A stretch of DNA of 64,000 nt from Pseudomonas sp. MH9.2 (lineage in GTDB: Bacteria; Pseudomonadota; Gammaproteobacteria; Pseudomonadales; Pseudomonadaceae), in assembly GCF_034353875.1 (NCBI RefSeq), contig NZ_CP133784.1, positions 248,001-312,000 of the forward strand, read 5' to 3'. Made by a program: the position numbers and the translations under genes. This document shows positions 9,916-20,132 of this stretch, piece after piece. Below the pieces are notes generated by a model that made no database searches, was not told where the DNA came from, and worked only from the letters and a program-made list of their open reading frames with translations. Every line of letters begins with the position of its first letter. The first letter of the stretch is position 1.

Positions 9916-10284
9916 TCAGGCCTTTTGGCCCAAAATCCCCTTCACCTTGCTTCGCAACTGATCGATGGAGAACGGTTTGCCGATGACGTCCATACCTTCC
10001 TGCACCTCGATACTTTCTGCATACCCACTGGCGAACAGCACGGGCAGGCTGGGGCGTAATTTCCGGGCCTCGGTCGCCAGATCGCGGCCATTCATATCGG
10101 GTAGTCCCTGATCAGTCATCAGCAGGTCTATGACTTTCTGACCGTCGCCCAGGTGGGCGAGCGCGTCTTTACCGTCAGCGGCTTCGAGCACGCTGTAATC
10201 CAGCTCTTCAAGTACGTCGACGATCAACATGCGTACGATGTTGTCGTCTTCGACCACGAGGATGGTGCTGGTGGGTGCGGACAT
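9916..10284 (-). CDS. Single-domain response regulator
   Basis: About 122 residues comprising only a receiver domain: acidic pair in VVEDDNIVRML, phospho-acceptor Asp in IDLLMTDQGLPDMNG, and the conserved Lys in VIGKPFS. There is no output domain, so it probably acts as a phosphate shuttle or protein-binding switch. The ATG at 10284 follows CAGGGAAC; the open frame upstream to 10338 has no such site. It is divergent from the hybrid kinase at 10555, 270 bases away, and is likely a partner of that signalling cluster. Confidence 0.85.
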   Translation of the reverse strand: MSAPTSTILVVEDDNIVRMLIVDVLEELDYSVLEAADGKDALAHLGDGQKVIDLLMTDQGLPDMNGRDLATEARKLRPSLPVLFASGYAESIEVQEGMDVIGKPFSIDQLRSKVKGILGQKA

Positions 10285-10554
10285 AAAATGTTCCCTGAAA
10301 AAAGACAATAATTCGCAGCTGATTGTTTCTGACAGCATGTTAATGAGTATGTAAATGATAGCGACAAGTTCCCTCTAGCAGGAAAAACTATCCATTTGGG
10401 TTCCTTTCTGCTCTTTTTTCACCCTGATGAGATTTTTTGTAGGCCGTTTCATGGTGCTGTGCCTGAATTTTCTGCTTCATGTGCTAGAAAAACAGTCTTT
10501 TGCAGATGTTTCCTGCAGACTCTGTCGTTTCGATGAATTCGCCCGGACCTTTTG

Positions 10555-13500
10555 ATGAACCCTCCGTCTTCGATTGACGAGCAACGCTTCCGTAAAATGT
10601 TGGGCCGCAACATCAGTCTGCCGTTGGGTGTCGGTGTGCTGAGCGCTGTTTTTTTTATCTCTCTGATTACCTATTTATTGACGGTGATCCAGTGGGTCGA
10701 ACACACCGACCGCGTGATCAACAACGCCAATCATTCGCTCCGGCTGTCCATCGATATGGAAACGGGCATGCGCGGCTTTCTGCTCACGGGTGATGAGCAC
10801 TTTCTCGATCCCTATGAAGTCGCCAAACCTGGGGTGGTGGCTGAACTCAAAAGTCTGGACCAACTGGTTGCCGATAACCCTCAGCAACTGGATCGCTTGA
10901 GGCGTCTGTCTGCCCTGCAGGATGAATGGAACGATTTTGCCCAGGAAATGATCACGTTGCGCCGAAAAAATGGTGATTATCAATCGGCTATTGCCGCCGG
11001 TCGAGGCAAGCGTCTGACCGACGAAATTCGCAGCGAATATGATCAGATCGTGGCGATCGAGCAGCAACTGCGCATCACTCGCAACGAAGACGTCACGCAC
11101 ACCACGATTCTCACAGTGACCTTGTATTTGATTTTTGTGGTGCTGATCAGCGGCTTCCTGGCCTACATAGGCCGGCGCGATATGTTTGCGTTATCAAAAA
11201 GTTACCTTGAGAACCTGAAGCTGCAAGAGAATAACGCTCAGCGCTTGCAACACGTGGCGTGGCTGCGCAACGGGCAAAGCGAGCTGGCAGAACAAGTGTT
11301 GGGGCAGCTGACATTGAACGTGCTGGGCCGCAATGTGTTGCAGTTTTTTGCCCAATACCTGGGCTCTGTCGTGGCCGCGATGTATGTCCGTCAGGAACAT
11401 GGTGGCTTCACGCGTGTGGCATCTTACGGGTTTTCCCGCGAGCAGGAACAGCACGAGCAGTCGATCTACGGCGGCGAGGGCGTTATCGGTCAGGCTGCGC
11501 TGCAAGACAAGATCATCACCCTGGACGATGTGCCGGGTGATTACTTCAAAGTCAGCTCGGGTCTGGGCGATGGTTCGCCGCGTAGTGTCCTGATCGTGCC
11601 AACCAGCAATGACGACCAGGTCAATGGCGTGATCGAGTTGGGTTTTTTGCGGGCCTTGACCGAACGCGATGTCGAGTTTCTCGAGGTGATTTCCGACAAC
11701 ATCGGCACCTCGATTGAAGCGGCACGTTACCGCCAGCGCTTGCAGGACGTACTCGCCGGAACCCAGCAGCTCAATGAAGAACTGCAGGTGCAGCAGGAAG
11801 AGCTTAAAGCCGCTAACGAAGAGCTTGAACAACAGTCACACATCCTCAAGGAGTCTCAGTCCCATCTGGAAACCCAGCAGGCAGCTCTTGAGCAAACCAA
11901 TGAGCAGTTAGCCGAACAGGGCCAAGCCCTGGCCGATCAGCGTGATGCGTTGGACCGCAACAACGAAGAGTTGAATATTGCGCAGGTTGAACTTGAAGCA
12001 AGAGCTGAAGAGCTGCAACGCTCCAGCAAATACAAGTCTGAATTCCTTGCCAATATGTCTCATGAGTTGCGAACGCCGCTTAACAGCTCACTGATTCTGG
12101 CGAAACTGCTGGCGGAAAACCCGACAGAGAACCTGACGGCCGAGCAGGTCAAATTCGCCGAGTCTATCTATTCGGCAGGCAACGATCTGCTGAACTTGAT
12201 CAACGACATTCTCGACATCTCCAAGGTCGAAGCCGGCAAGCTCGACATGCGCCCGGAAACTACCAGTGTGGCGCGGTTGGTCGAAGGCCTGCGGGGTATG
12301 TTTCAACCCATGGCCGCAGACAAGAAACTCGACTTTCAAGTCGAATTACAGGCGGGCGCGCCAACGCTGCTGTTTACTGATCGCCAGCGCCTGGAGCAAG
12401 TACTGAAAAACCTGTTGTCCAACGCGATCAAGTTCACTGAGCGCGGCAGTGTCAGTTTGACCGTATCGCGGCAGCCGGGCGAGGGCATTACCTTCACCGT
12501 GCGCGACACTGGCATCGGCATCGCCGAAGAGCATCAGGAAAGCATTTTCGAGGCATTCCGCCAAGCCGACGGCACCACCAATCGGCGTTACGGTGGCACC
12601 GGCCTTGGGCTGTCGATTTCCCGCGATCTGGCCAAATTGCTGGGTGGCTCGATCTCCGTCACCAGTGCGCCAGAGCAGGGCAGCATTTTCACCTTGGTGG
12701 TGCCTGAGCAATACGTTGAGCAGGTCCAACTCGAATATGGCGAACAGCCGGTAGCGGTCGCAGCACCTGTCATGGTGATGCCACCGGTCATCCCCGTTGT
12801 AGTGAAGGTTCCGACACTGCCAGCTATTCCAGACTTTGCCGATGATCGCGACAAGGCACCGTTCAGTACCCGCTGCATGCTGGTGATCGAGGATGAGGTC
12901 AGTTTCGCGCAGATTCTTTACGATCTGGCTCACGAATTGGGTTATCAATGCCTGGTGGCCCATGCCGCTGACGAAGGGTTCAACCTGGCGGCACAGTTCA
13001 TACCTGACGCGATCCTGCTGGACATGCGTCTACCGGATCACTCGGGTCTGACCGTGCTACAGCGCTTGAAAGAACTGGCGCCGACCCGACATATTCCGGT
13101 CCACGTGATCTCTGTAGAGGATCGCCAGGAAGCCGCGATGCACATGGGGGCCATCGGTTATGCAGTCAAGCCGACCACCCGTGAAGAATTGAAGGATGTT
13201 TTCGCCAAGCTCGAGGCCAAGCTGACCCAGAAGGTCAAGCGCATCCTGCTGGTGGAAGACGACGCCCTGCAACGCGACAGTATCGCGCGATTGATTGGCG
13301 ACGATGACATCGAGATAACCGCCGTCGGGTTCGCTCAGGATGCGTTGGATCTGCTGCGGGATAACGTCTACGACTGCATGATCATCGACCTGAAACTGCC
13401 TGACATGCTTGGCAACGACCTGCTCAAGCGCATGTCCACCGACGACATCTGCTCGTTTCCGCCCGTGATCGTCTACACCGGGCGCAATCTGACCCGGGAT

Positions 13501-14052
13501 GAAGAAGCCGAGCTGCTCAAGTATTCCCGCTCGATCATCATCAAAGGTGCGCGTTCGCCCGAGCGTTTGCTGGATGAGGTGACGCTGTTCCTGCACAAAG
13601 TCGAATCGAAACTGTCCAGCGAACGCCAGAAAATGCTCAGGACCGCCCGCAGTCGAGACAAGGTGTTTGAGGGCCGTAAAATCCTGGTGGTCGATGATGA
13701 CGTGCGTAACATCTTCGCGCTGACCAGTGCCCTGGAGCACAAAGGCGCGGTCGTTGAAATCGCTCGTAATGGTCGAGAGGCCATCAACAAGCTTAATGAT
13801 GTCGACGACATCGACCTGGTGTTGATGGATGTGATGATGCCCGAGATGGACGGCTACGAAGCGACCGTGGAAATTCGCAAGGATCCACGCTGGCGCAAGC
13901 TGCCGATTATCGCGGTGACGGCCAAAGCCATGAGAGACGATCAGGAGCGCTGCCTGCAGGCGGGCTCCAATGATTACCTGGCCAAGCCCATTGACCTTGA
14001 CCGTTTGTTTTCGTTGATTCGCGTATGGCTGCCAAAAATGGAACGGTTCTGA
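10555..14052 (+). CDS. Large hybrid histidine kinase (CHASE3-GAF-HisKA-HATPase-three REC)
   Basis: About 1165 residues. Domain order from sequence: membrane segment (near 20-42), a CHASE3-type periplasmic helical domain with [20 protein letters not shown], second membrane segment (near 185-205), a GAF domain (about 245-400), a long Glu/Gln-rich coiled coil (about 400-490), HisKA with the phospho-His 503 in [11 protein letters not shown], HATPase with [10 protein letters not shown] and GGTGLGLSI, and three receiver domains with Asp in [17 protein letters not shown] and [12 protein letters not shown]. This layout is found in kinases coupled to CheB/CheR, as here. Start: ATG 10555; a TTG just before it is also possible. 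The signal sensed is unknown. Confidence 0.88.
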   Translation: MNPPSSIDEQRFRKMLGRNISLPLGVGVLSAVFFISLITYLLTVIQWVEHTDRVINNANHSLRLSIDMETGMRGFLLTGDEHFLDPYEVAKPGVVAELKSLDQLVADNPQQLDRLRRLSALQDEWNDFAQEMITLRRKNGDYQSAIAAGRGKRLTDEIRSEYDQIVAIEQQLRITRNEDVTHTTILTVTLYLIFVVLISGFLAYIGRRDMFALSKSYLENLKLQENNAQRLQHVAWLRNGQSELAEQVLGQLTLNVLGRNVLQFFAQYLGSVVAAMYVRQEHGGFTRVASYGFSREQEQHEQSIYGGEGVIGQAALQDKIITLDDVPGDYFKVSSGLGDGSPRSVLIVPTSNDDQVNGVIELGFLRALTERDVEFLEVISDNIGTSIEAARYRQRLQDVLAGTQQLNEELQVQQEELKAANEELEQQSHILKESQSHLETQQAALEQTNEQLAEQGQALADQRDALDRNNEELNIAQVELEARAEELQRSSKYKSEFLANMSHELRTPLNSSLILAKLLAENPTENLTAEQVKFAESIYSAGNDLLNLINDILDISKVEAGKLDMRPETTSVARLVEGLRGMFQPMAADKKLDFQVELQAGAPTLLFTDRQRLEQVLKNLLSNAIKFTERGSVSLTVSRQPGEGITFTVRDTGIGIAEEHQESIFEAFRQADGTTNRRYGGTGLGLSISRDLAKLLGGSISVTSAPEQGSIFTLVVPEQYVEQVQLEYGEQPVAVAAPVMVMPPVIPVVVKVPTLPAIPDFADDRDKAPFSTRCMLVIEDEVSFAQILYDLAHELGYQCLVAHAADEGFNLAAQFIPDAILLDMRLPDHSGLTVLQRLKELAPTRHIPVHVISVEDRQEAAMHMGAIGYAVKPTTREELKDVFAKLEAKLTQKVKRILLVEDDALQRDSIARLIGDDDIEITAVGFAQDALDLLRDNVYDCMIIDLKLPDMLGNDLLKRMSTDDICSFPPVIVYTGRNLTRDEEAELLKYSRSIIIKGARSPERLLDEVTLFLHKVESKLSSERQKMLRTARSRDKVFEGRKILVVDDDVRNIFALTSALEHKGAVVEIARNGREAINKLNDVDDIDLVLMDVMMPEMDGYEATVEIRKDPRWRKLPIIAVTAKAMRDDQERCLQAGSNDYLAKPIDLDRLFSLIRVWLPKMERF

Positions 14053-14120
14053 TTCATTGAACGTATCAGGCATTGAAGCCACTAAGTTGACTCCTGGAAC
14101 CGAGTATCTGGATTTGTGCC

Positions 14121-14942
14121 ATGTCGCTTGAGCGAAACACCGAAATTGAATTGCGTCTGTTAATGGAGGCGATTTACCTCAAATACAGTTACGACTTTCG
14201 TGATTACTCTGGAGCCTCGGTCAAGCGTCGGGTCAATCATGCGTTGCGCCAGTTCGATTGCAAGACCATCTCGGCGTTGCAGGAGCGCGTGCTACATGAC
14301 CCATTAGCGTTCATGCAGCTCTTGCAGTTCCTGACTATCCCGGTCAGCGAAATGTTTCGCGATCCTGGGCATTTCCTGGCGATTCGTCAGGAGGTAGTGC
14401 CGCTGCTCAAAACATACCCTTCGATCAAGATCTGGATCGCCGGTTGCAGTACAGGGGAGGAGGTCTACTCCATGGCGATCCTGTTGCGCGAGGAGGGTCT
14501 GCTTGATCGAACCATCATCTACGCGACTGACATTAACCCCAGTTCGCTGGAGAAGGCGAAGATGGGCATATTCTCCCTGGAGAATATTCGTGCGTACACC
14601 GAGAACTATCAACGGGCGGGCGGGCAGCGGGCGTTTTCCGACTATTACACGGCGGCGTATGACCACGCTATTTTCGATAAGACCCTGCGCGAGAACGTCA
14701 CGTTCGCCGATCACAGCCTGGCAACTGATAGTGTGTTTTCAGAAACCCAGTTAATTTCATGCCGTAACGTACTGATTTATTTTAATAAGAAACTTCAAGA
14801 TCGGGCATTTGGGCTGTTTCACGATTCGCTCTGCCATCGGGGCTTTCTGGTACTGGGCAGCAAGGAAACACTCGATTTTTCCGCCTATAGCAAAAATTTT
14901 GAAACATTCGTCAAACAGGAGCGGATCTACCGTAAGTCATGA
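14121..14942 (+). CDS. CheR-type protein-glutamate methyltransferase
   Basis: 273 residues. CheR fold: N-terminal all-alpha domain with YSGASVKRRVNHAL, then the SAM-binding motif IWIAGCSTGEEVYSMA, IYATDINPSSLEKA and LISCRNVLIYFNKKL. Classical CheR methylates glutamates on chemoreceptors. No chemoreceptor gene is nearby and the gene is embedded between two sensor kinases, so its target may be a kinase domain or a distant receptor. It overlaps cheB-like gene by ATGA, implying translational coupling. Confidence 0.88.
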   Translation: MSLERNTEIELRLLMEAIYLKYSYDFRDYSGASVKRRVNHALRQFDCKTISALQERVLHDPLAFMQLLQFLTIPVSEMFRDPGHFLAIRQEVVPLLKTYPSIKIWIAGCSTGEEVYSMAILLREEGLLDRTIIYATDINPSSLEKAKMGIFSLENIRAYTENYQRAGGQRAFSDYYTAAYDHAIFDKTLRENVTFADHSLATDSVFSETQLISCRNVLIYFNKKLQDRAFGLFHDSLCHRGFLVLGSKETLDFSAYSKNFETFVKQERIYRKS

Positions 14943-15556
14943 ATACGACTGAACAATACCGCCACTTGCCCATTCGCGCGCTGCCTCTTGTCGATGCCAT
15001 TGTCATCGGGGCGTCGGCTGGCGGCGTGGATGCCTTGATGAAGATTTTCTCTGCGTTGACGCCAGGCTTTGCTTTGCCAATTATCACGGTCTTGCATTTA
15101 CTTGATGAGCGCCGCAGTCATTTGGCTGAAATTTTTCAGCGGCGCCTGCCTATCACGGTCAAAGAAGTCGATGACAAAGAGATAATTGTTCCTGGCACGT
15201 TGTATTTCGCCGCTCCCGGCTATCACGTGTCTGTGGAAGAAGATTTCAGCCTGTCACTGAGCCGGGAAGAGCGCATCTACCATTCACGTCCCAGCATCGA
15301 CATCCTTTTTGAGTCGGCCGCTGATGCCTATGGACCTCGGCTGGCCGGGGTGTTACTGACCGGGGCCAATCAGGACGGTGCTCGAGGATTGGCTATGATC
15401 AAGCATCACGGCGGATTCACTGTGGTTCAAGATCCCCGGCTGGCTCATGCACCCACCATGCCCGAAGCAGCGTTGGCGTTACATATGCCGAATCATATCC
15501 TGCCGTTGCACGACATTGGCCAATTGCTAATCGAGCTGGAAAGAACCGCATGCTAA
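14939..15556 (+). CDS. CheB-type methylesterase without receiver domain
   Basis: 205 residues forming only the CheB catalytic domain. The serine hydrolase triad is visible as Ser in IGASAGGVDAL, His in ITVLHLL and Asp in TGANQDGARG. The N-terminal receiver domain of classical CheB is absent, so regulation by direct phosphorylation of this protein is not expected; one of the neighbouring receiver domains may replace it. Overlaps cheR-like gene by 4 bases and the next kinase by 7. Confidence 0.88.
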   Translation: MNTTEQYRHLPIRALPLVDAIVIGASAGGVDALMKIFSALTPGFALPIITVLHLLDERRSHLAEIFQRRLPITVKEVDDKEIIVPGTLYFAAPGYHVSVEEDFSLSLSREERIYHSRPSIDILFESAADAYGPRLAGVLLTGANQDGARGLAMIKHHGGFTVVQDPRLAHAPTMPEAALALHMPNHILPLHDIGQLLIELERTAC

Positions 15557-16731
15557 GTGAAATCCAAGCCAACCTGCTGATCGTCGATGATCTACCGGAA
15601 AACCTGCTAGCGCTTGAGGCATTGATCAAGCGTGAAGGCCGCACGGTCTTTAAAGCCCTGTCTGCTGATGAGGCACTTTCGCTGTTGCTGCAGCATGAGT
15701 TCGCTCTGGCCATTCTCGATGTGCAAATGCCAGGAATGAACGGCTTCGAACTGGCTGAGCTGATGCGCAGTACCGAGAGAACCAAAAATATTCCTATCGT
15801 GTTTGTCAGTGCCGCCGGTCGTGAGTTGAATTACGCATTCAAGGGCTACGAAAGTGGCGCGGTGGACTTTCTGCACAAACCGCTGGATATCCATGCGGTG
15901 AAGAGCAAGGTCAATGTATTTGTCGACCTTTATCGTCAACGCAAGGCGATGAAGCAGCAGGTCGAAGCCCTTGAACAGAGCCGCCACGAGCAGGAAGCTT
16001 TGCTTAAGCAGCTTCAGTCCACCCAGAACGAGCTTGAGCATGCAGTGCGCATGCGCGATGACTTCATGTCGGTTGTTTCTCACGAAGTGCGCACCCCGCT
16101 TAACGGGCTTATCCTGGAAACCCAGCTGCGCAAACTGCACTTGACCAAGGGCAACGTTGCTGCGTTTACCCTGGACAAACTGAGCGCCATGGTCGATCGC
16201 GATGAGCGGCAAATCAAGAGTTTGATTCGTTTGATCGAGGATATGCTGGATGTCTCACGCATTCGTACCGGTAAGCTGTCGATTCGTCCCAGTCGTTTCG
16301 ATCTGGTGCAACTGGTCAGCAACCTTCTGGAGAGCTTCTCCGCGCAGATATCGAACGCTGAGTCGACGTTGTCTTTTACGGGCGAAGGGCCGGTCATAGG
16401 GACCTGGGATGAGTTTCGTATCGAGCAGGTGGTTGTGAACCTGCTGACCAACGCACTGCGCTATGGCTCTCATAACCCGATCGACGTGCGGGTGTATTGC
16501 GAAGGCGGGCAGGCGCGGGTGGATGTGCTTGATCACGGTATTGGTGTCAGCGAAGAAAACCAAAAACGAATTTTTCAGCAGTTTGAGCGGGTATCGGCCA
16601 ATCATGTCATCGCCGGATTGGGCCTGGGTTTGTTTATTTCCGAGCAGATCGTCGCCGCCCATGGTGGGTCGATCAGCGTAGATAGCGAGGAGGGTAAGGG
16701 ATCGTTGTTCAGGGTGAGCCTGCCGCTTTAA
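15550..16731 (+). CDS. Hybrid kinase: receiver-HisKA-HATPase
   Basis: 393 residues, no membrane segment. Receiver domain at the N-terminus (phospho-Asp in LAILDVQMPGMNG), a coiled-coil linker (about 125-165), HisKA with VVSHEVRTPLN, and HATPase with NLLTNALRYG, DHGIGV and GLGLGLFIS. The receiver-first order suggests the kinase is switched by phosphotransfer from the upstream hybrid kinase. Its ATG overlaps the cheB-like stop (ATGCTAA), so it belongs to the same operon. Confidence 0.87.
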   Translation: MLSEIQANLLIVDDLPENLLALEALIKREGRTVFKALSADEALSLLLQHEFALAILDVQMPGMNGFELAELMRSTERTKNIPIVFVSAAGRELNYAFKGYESGAVDFLHKPLDIHAVKSKVNVFVDLYRQRKAMKQQVEALEQSRHEQEALLKQLQSTQNELEHAVRMRDDFMSVVSHEVRTPLNGLILETQLRKLHLTKGNVAAFTLDKLSAMVDRDERQIKSLIRLIEDMLDVSRIRTGKLSIRPSRFDLVQLVSNLLESFSAQISNAESTLSFTGEGPVIGTWDEFRIEQVVVNLLTNALRYGSHNPIDVRVYCEGGQARVDVLDHGIGVSEENQKRIFQQFERVSANHVIAGLGLGLFISEQIVAAHGGSISVDSEEGKGSLFRVSLPL

Positions 16732-16819
16732 AAGCTGTTGGCAATTATCCGACGTACAGCGCAACCTACGCCGCGCGCCATGGTCGTAGTGGCAGCTATT
16801 TAGAGATATAAGGCACCCC

Positions 16820-17197
16820 ATGAGCTCTGATGCAGAAGATGTCGTACTCATCGTCGAAGACGAACCGCTGATCCTGATGTTGCTCGCCGATTATCTATCG
16901 GGCGAGGGCTACCGGGTATTGAAAGCCGAAAATGGCGAACAGGCGTTTGAGATACTGGCGACCAAACCTCACCTGGATTTGATGATCACTGATTACCGCC
17001 TGCCGGGTGGTGTATCGGGGGTGATGATTGCTGACCCCGCGGTGAAGCTGCGACCTGAATTAAAGGTGATTTTCATCAGCGGCTACCCCGCCGAAATCCT
17101 GGAGTCCGGCAGCCCCATCGCTCTCAAGGCGCCAATCCTGGCCAAGCCGTTCACGATGGACAACCTGCATACGCAGATTAAAAAACTGCTGGCGTGA
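16820..17197 (+). CDS. Single-domain response regulator
   Basis: 125 residues, one receiver domain: acidic residues in LIVEDEPLILML, phospho-Asp in DLMITDYRLPGGVSG, switch region FISGYPAE and conserved Lys in ILAKPFTM. No output domain. Follows the second hybrid kinase by 88 bases on the same strand and is probably its or the first kinase's target. Confidence 0.87.
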   Translation: MSSDAEDVVLIVEDEPLILMLLADYLSGEGYRVLKAENGEQAFEILATKPHLDLMITDYRLPGGVSGVMIADPAVKLRPELKVIFISGYPAEILESGSPIALKAPILAKPFTMDNLHTQIKKLLA

Positions 17198-17497
17198 TTG
17201 AGTGGTTGTGATGCTGGTATACCCAATTTCATTACGCCTCAACGGCCTCTTTGCGCGCTCGGACACCCATCCCGAAATACTCTAGTGTCTTCATCCTGCA
17301 GCATCGGATTGCTTTCTCCTGAACGATGTGGCGCTCCGCGCAGTACGCCTTGATCCTGGTGATTCGAACGGTCTGACTTCGCGCCGCCGAATGGGTTTTT
17401 GTCCTGCAAATGGCATAACCGCAGCCTTACGGCTGGTAACGCGTGCTTGTTATAGTCTGAGCACCATTACAACCAAAAAATGTGAGTATTTTCGAAG
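17198..17497. other. Intergenic gap, no gene seen
   Basis: 300 bases between the response regulator and the crotonase-family gene. I see no coding frame on either strand worth reporting. A TATAGT hexamer near 17450-17460, ahead of the downstream gene, may be a -10 element but I could not pair it with a convincing -35. Confidence 0.4.
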
Positions 17498-18319
17498 ATG
17501 ACAACCGTGTCCGATTACCAGGCTTTCCACGTCGAACTGACCGATAACATCGCTCACGTGCAGATTAATCGGCCGGAAAAGGTCAATTCAATGAACGCCG
17601 CGTTCTGGAGCGAAATCATTGATATTTTCCAGTGGATCGATGAAACGGATGAAGTGCGCGTCGTGGTCCTGAGTGGCGCTGGCAAACACTTCTCCTCGGG
17701 TATCGACTTGATGATGCTGGCATCGGTTGCCACTGAACTGGGCAAAGATGCGGGGCGAAATGCACGCTTGCTACGGCGCAAAATTCTGCAGCTTCAGGCC
17801 TCGTTCAATGCCGTGGACAGCTGTCGCAAACCGGTATTGGCGGCAGTTCAGGGATACTGCCTGGGCGGTGCCATCGATTTGATTGCAGCGTGTGATATGC
17901 GTTACGCCGCTGAAGATGCACAATTCTCGATCAAGGAAATCGACATGGGCATGGCGGCGGATGTGGGTACTTTGCAGCGCCTGCCGCGTATCATCGGCGA
18001 CGGTATGCTGCGCGAACTGGCCTACACCGGGCGTACCATGGGTGCAGAAGAAGCGCGCAGCATCGGCCTGGTCAATCGCACGTTCGTCGACACGCAGAGC
18101 CTGCTTGACGGCGTGATGGCCATTGCTGGTGAAATTGCCAGTAAGTCGCCGATCGCTATTGCCGGGACCAAGGAAATGATCAGCTACATGCGTGACCATC
18201 GGATTGATGACGGCCTTGAATACGTCGCCACGTGGAACGCGGCAATGCTGCAATCAGCGGACCTTCGGTTGGCCATGGCCGCGCATATGAGCAAACAAAA
18301 AGCTGTCTTCGATAACTAA
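17498..18319 (+). CDS. Crotonase-family protein, probable dienoyl-CoA isomerase
   Basis: 273 residues. Crotonase fold with the oxyanion-hole segments SGAGKHFSSGIDLMML and VQGYCLGGAIDLIAACDMR. The acidic pair in FSIKEIDMGMAADVGTLQRLP resembles delta3,5-delta2,4-dienoyl-CoA isomerase (ECH1-like) more than a plain enoyl-CoA hydratase, because of Asp/Glu in EIDMGMAADVG. It would act on unsaturated fatty acyl-CoA in beta-oxidation. The start at 17498 has only a weak ribosome site. Substrate is inferred from family only. Confidence 0.82.
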   Translation: MTTVSDYQAFHVELTDNIAHVQINRPEKVNSMNAAFWSEIIDIFQWIDETDEVRVVVLSGAGKHFSSGIDLMMLASVATELGKDAGRNARLLRRKILQLQASFNAVDSCRKPVLAAVQGYCLGGAIDLIAACDMRYAAEDAQFSIKEIDMGMAADVGTLQRLPRIIGDGMLRELAYTGRTMGAEEARSIGLVNRTFVDTQSLLDGVMAIAGEIASKSPIAIAGTKEMISYMRDHRIDDGLEYVATWNAAMLQSADLRLAMAAHMSKQKAVFDN

Positions 18320-18398
18320 AGCATTCAATCATGAAGGCCGACTGGAACACTGAGCTGCAAGCGATCACCCAGACGTGCGCAAGCAGAGGAGATTATTC

Positions 18399-19235
18399 AT
18401 GACACGCCCAAGGCGCTGGACAACGGCCGTACTGGATATCCAGGTCAGCGGCGGTTGGGCTGTGGTTCACAGTACCCAGGGATTTCTGCTCGACGGCAAC
18501 GGCGTGATGTTCCCAAGGGAATGGCTCAAGCGTCAGGACTTGCCGTTGCTCAGCGAACACGGCATCGGCCATTTCGATGGTGAGCCGGTCTACCTGCTGG
18601 TGCTCAAACATCCGGTGGACGTCGAGGGTTGTACCTGGCAAGGCCTGCGTCAGTTCATGCTGGAAGGAGACTTCGACGTTTACAGAAAACTCGGCTATGC
18701 CGCACAGATAGGCACATGGGCGCGGGAGCATCGGTTCTGTGGCAGCTGTGGCCAAGCGATGCAGCAAGTGCCGGGTGAGCGTGCCATGTACTGCGAACAC
18801 TGTGATTTGCGCCATTACCCGCGTATTTCGCCGAGCATGATCGTGCTGATCACTCGTGGCGATGAAATCCTGTTGGCACGCTCGCCGCGTTTTGTGCCGG
18901 GCGTCTACAGCACCCTGGCGGGGTTCGCTGAGCCTGGGGAGTCTGCGGAGGATTGCGTACGCCGCGAAGTGATGGAAGAGGTGCAGTTGGAGGTCAAGAA
19001 CATCCAGTACATGGGCAGTCAGTGTTGGCCGTTCCCGCACTCGATGATGCTGGGCTTCCATGCCGAGTACGCGGGAGGCGAAATCGTTCCCCAACTGGAT
19101 GAGATCGAAGATGCGCGCTGGTTCGACATCAATGATCTGCCGCCGTTACCGGCCCACCGCTCCATCGCGCGCTACTTGATCGATCTGTATCTGGCCAGGC
19201 GTTCAGGCGCCGCTGAACCAGTGTTGCCAGGCTAG
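18399..19235 (+). CDS. nudC: NAD(H) pyrophosphatase / RNA decapping NudC
   Basis: Hydrolyses NADH to NMNH and AMP and can remove the NAD cap from RNA. About 278 residues. Zinc ribbon FCGSCG ... YCEHCD (two CxxC pairs) followed by the Nudix box [21 protein letters not shown] and the NudC-specific [17 protein letters not shown] 18399 follows GAGGAG; an earlier in-frame start at 18375 is not needed. The 3' end overlaps the convergent TSUP gene by 33 bases. Confidence 0.92.
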   Translation: MTRPRRWTTAVLDIQVSGGWAVVHSTQGFLLDGNGVMFPREWLKRQDLPLLSEHGIGHFDGEPVYLLVLKHPVDVEGCTWQGLRQFMLEGDFDVYRKLGYAAQIGTWAREHRFCGSCGQAMQQVPGERAMYCEHCDLRHYPRISPSMIVLITRGDEILLARSPRFVPGVYSTLAGFAEPGESAEDCVRREVMEEVQLEVKNIQYMGSQCWPFPHSMMLGFHAEYAGGEIVPQLDEIEDARWFDINDLPPLPAHRSIARYLIDLYLARRSGAAEPVLPG

Positions 19236-19982
19236 GCGCACAGTCAGTCCCAGCACCACGATAATGAACACCGGGCGGATAAATTTTGCGCCGCCCTGAA
19301 TCGCGGTACGAGCGCCAAAGAAGGCCCCGATCATCAGCGACGAACCCATGCTCAGGCCGATCAGCCAGTCTACCTGGCCAGAGAAGATGAACACTGACAG
19401 CGCCGCAGCATTGCTGACGAAGTTCATGCTGCGCGCCACACCGCTGGCCTTCACCAGATCCAGAGGGTAGAGCAGCAGACTGCTGACGGTCCAGAATGCA
19501 CCCGTGCCCGGCCCGGCGACACCGTCATAAAATCCTAATCCCAGGCCTTGCGGCAGTTGCCACTTCTTCTTGATGGGCGCGTCGCTGTCCAGCGGTGCCT
19601 TGGGTGTGCCACCGAACAATAGGTAAAGGCCGCAACCGAACACAATCACCGGGAGCATCTGGTTGATCCACTCAGCGGGCAGGTAATGCGCAACCACCGC
19701 ACCAATCGATGCCCCGACTGCCGTGCCAATCAACGCGTGAATCCATTGCTTGGGGTCGAACAGCTTGCGTCGGAAAAAGGTGTAGCTGGCCATCGCCGAA
19801 CCGAAGGTCGAACTGAGTTTGTTGGTGCCAAGGACCAGATGCGGTGGGAGACCGGCAGTCATCAGGGCAGGGGTGGTCAACAAGCCACCACCACCGGCGA
19901 TCGCATCAATGAACCCTGCGACAAAAGCAACGACTGCAAGAATGGCGAGGGTGGTCAGGTCAACACTGAGTTCAAAAGGCAT
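19203..19982 (-). CDS. TSUP-family (TauE/SafE) membrane transporter
   Basis: About 259 residues with about eight hydrophobic segments and the repeated family motif seen as [18 protein letters not shown] and [15 protein letters not shown]. Members move sulfite, sulfoacetate or other organosulfur anions across the inner membrane; the substrate here cannot be deduced. ATG 19982 gives the family N-terminus; the longer frame to 20114 runs through REP-like sequence. Confidence 0.85.
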   Translation of the reverse strand: MPFELSVDLTTLAILAVVAFVAGFIDAIAGGGGLLTTPALMTAGLPPHLVLGTNKLSSTFGSAMASYTFFRRKLFDPKQWIHALIGTAVGASIGAVVAHYLPAEWINQMLPVIVFGCGLYLLFGGTPKAPLDSDAPIKKKWQLPQGLGLGFYDGVAGPGTGAFWTVSSLLLYPLDLVKASGVARSMNFVSNAAALSVFIFSGQVDWLIGLSMGSSLMIGAFFGARTAIQGGAKFIRPVFIIVVLGLTVRLAWQHWFSGA

Positions 19983-20084
19983 GCGAGGGATCGACTTATA
20001 CGGCTTGGGCAGAATGGCTGCTCCAGAAGGCGACCATTTTACGCATAACGGGTGATAAATCGATGTATCGGTTCGACCGCGCCA

Positions 20085-20114
20085 AGCCATTCGCGAATAA
20101 ATTCGTTCCCACAC
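20085..20114. repeat. REP-like fragment
   Basis: TTCGCGAATAAATTCGTTCC followed by CACA resembles the short repetitive extragenic palindromes common in Pseudomonas, which contain TCGCGA...CGCTCC(C/T)ACA. It sits between the TSUP gene start and the oxidoreductase stop. Only one copy is visible in the window. Confidence 0.45.
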
Positions 20115-20132
20115 AACGTGCAGGAAAAGCGC

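Noticed and set aside
13057..14082. Antisense frame to the hybrid kinase
   Set aside because: Shadow of the receiver domains on the other strand; His/Gln-rich translation without family resemblance.
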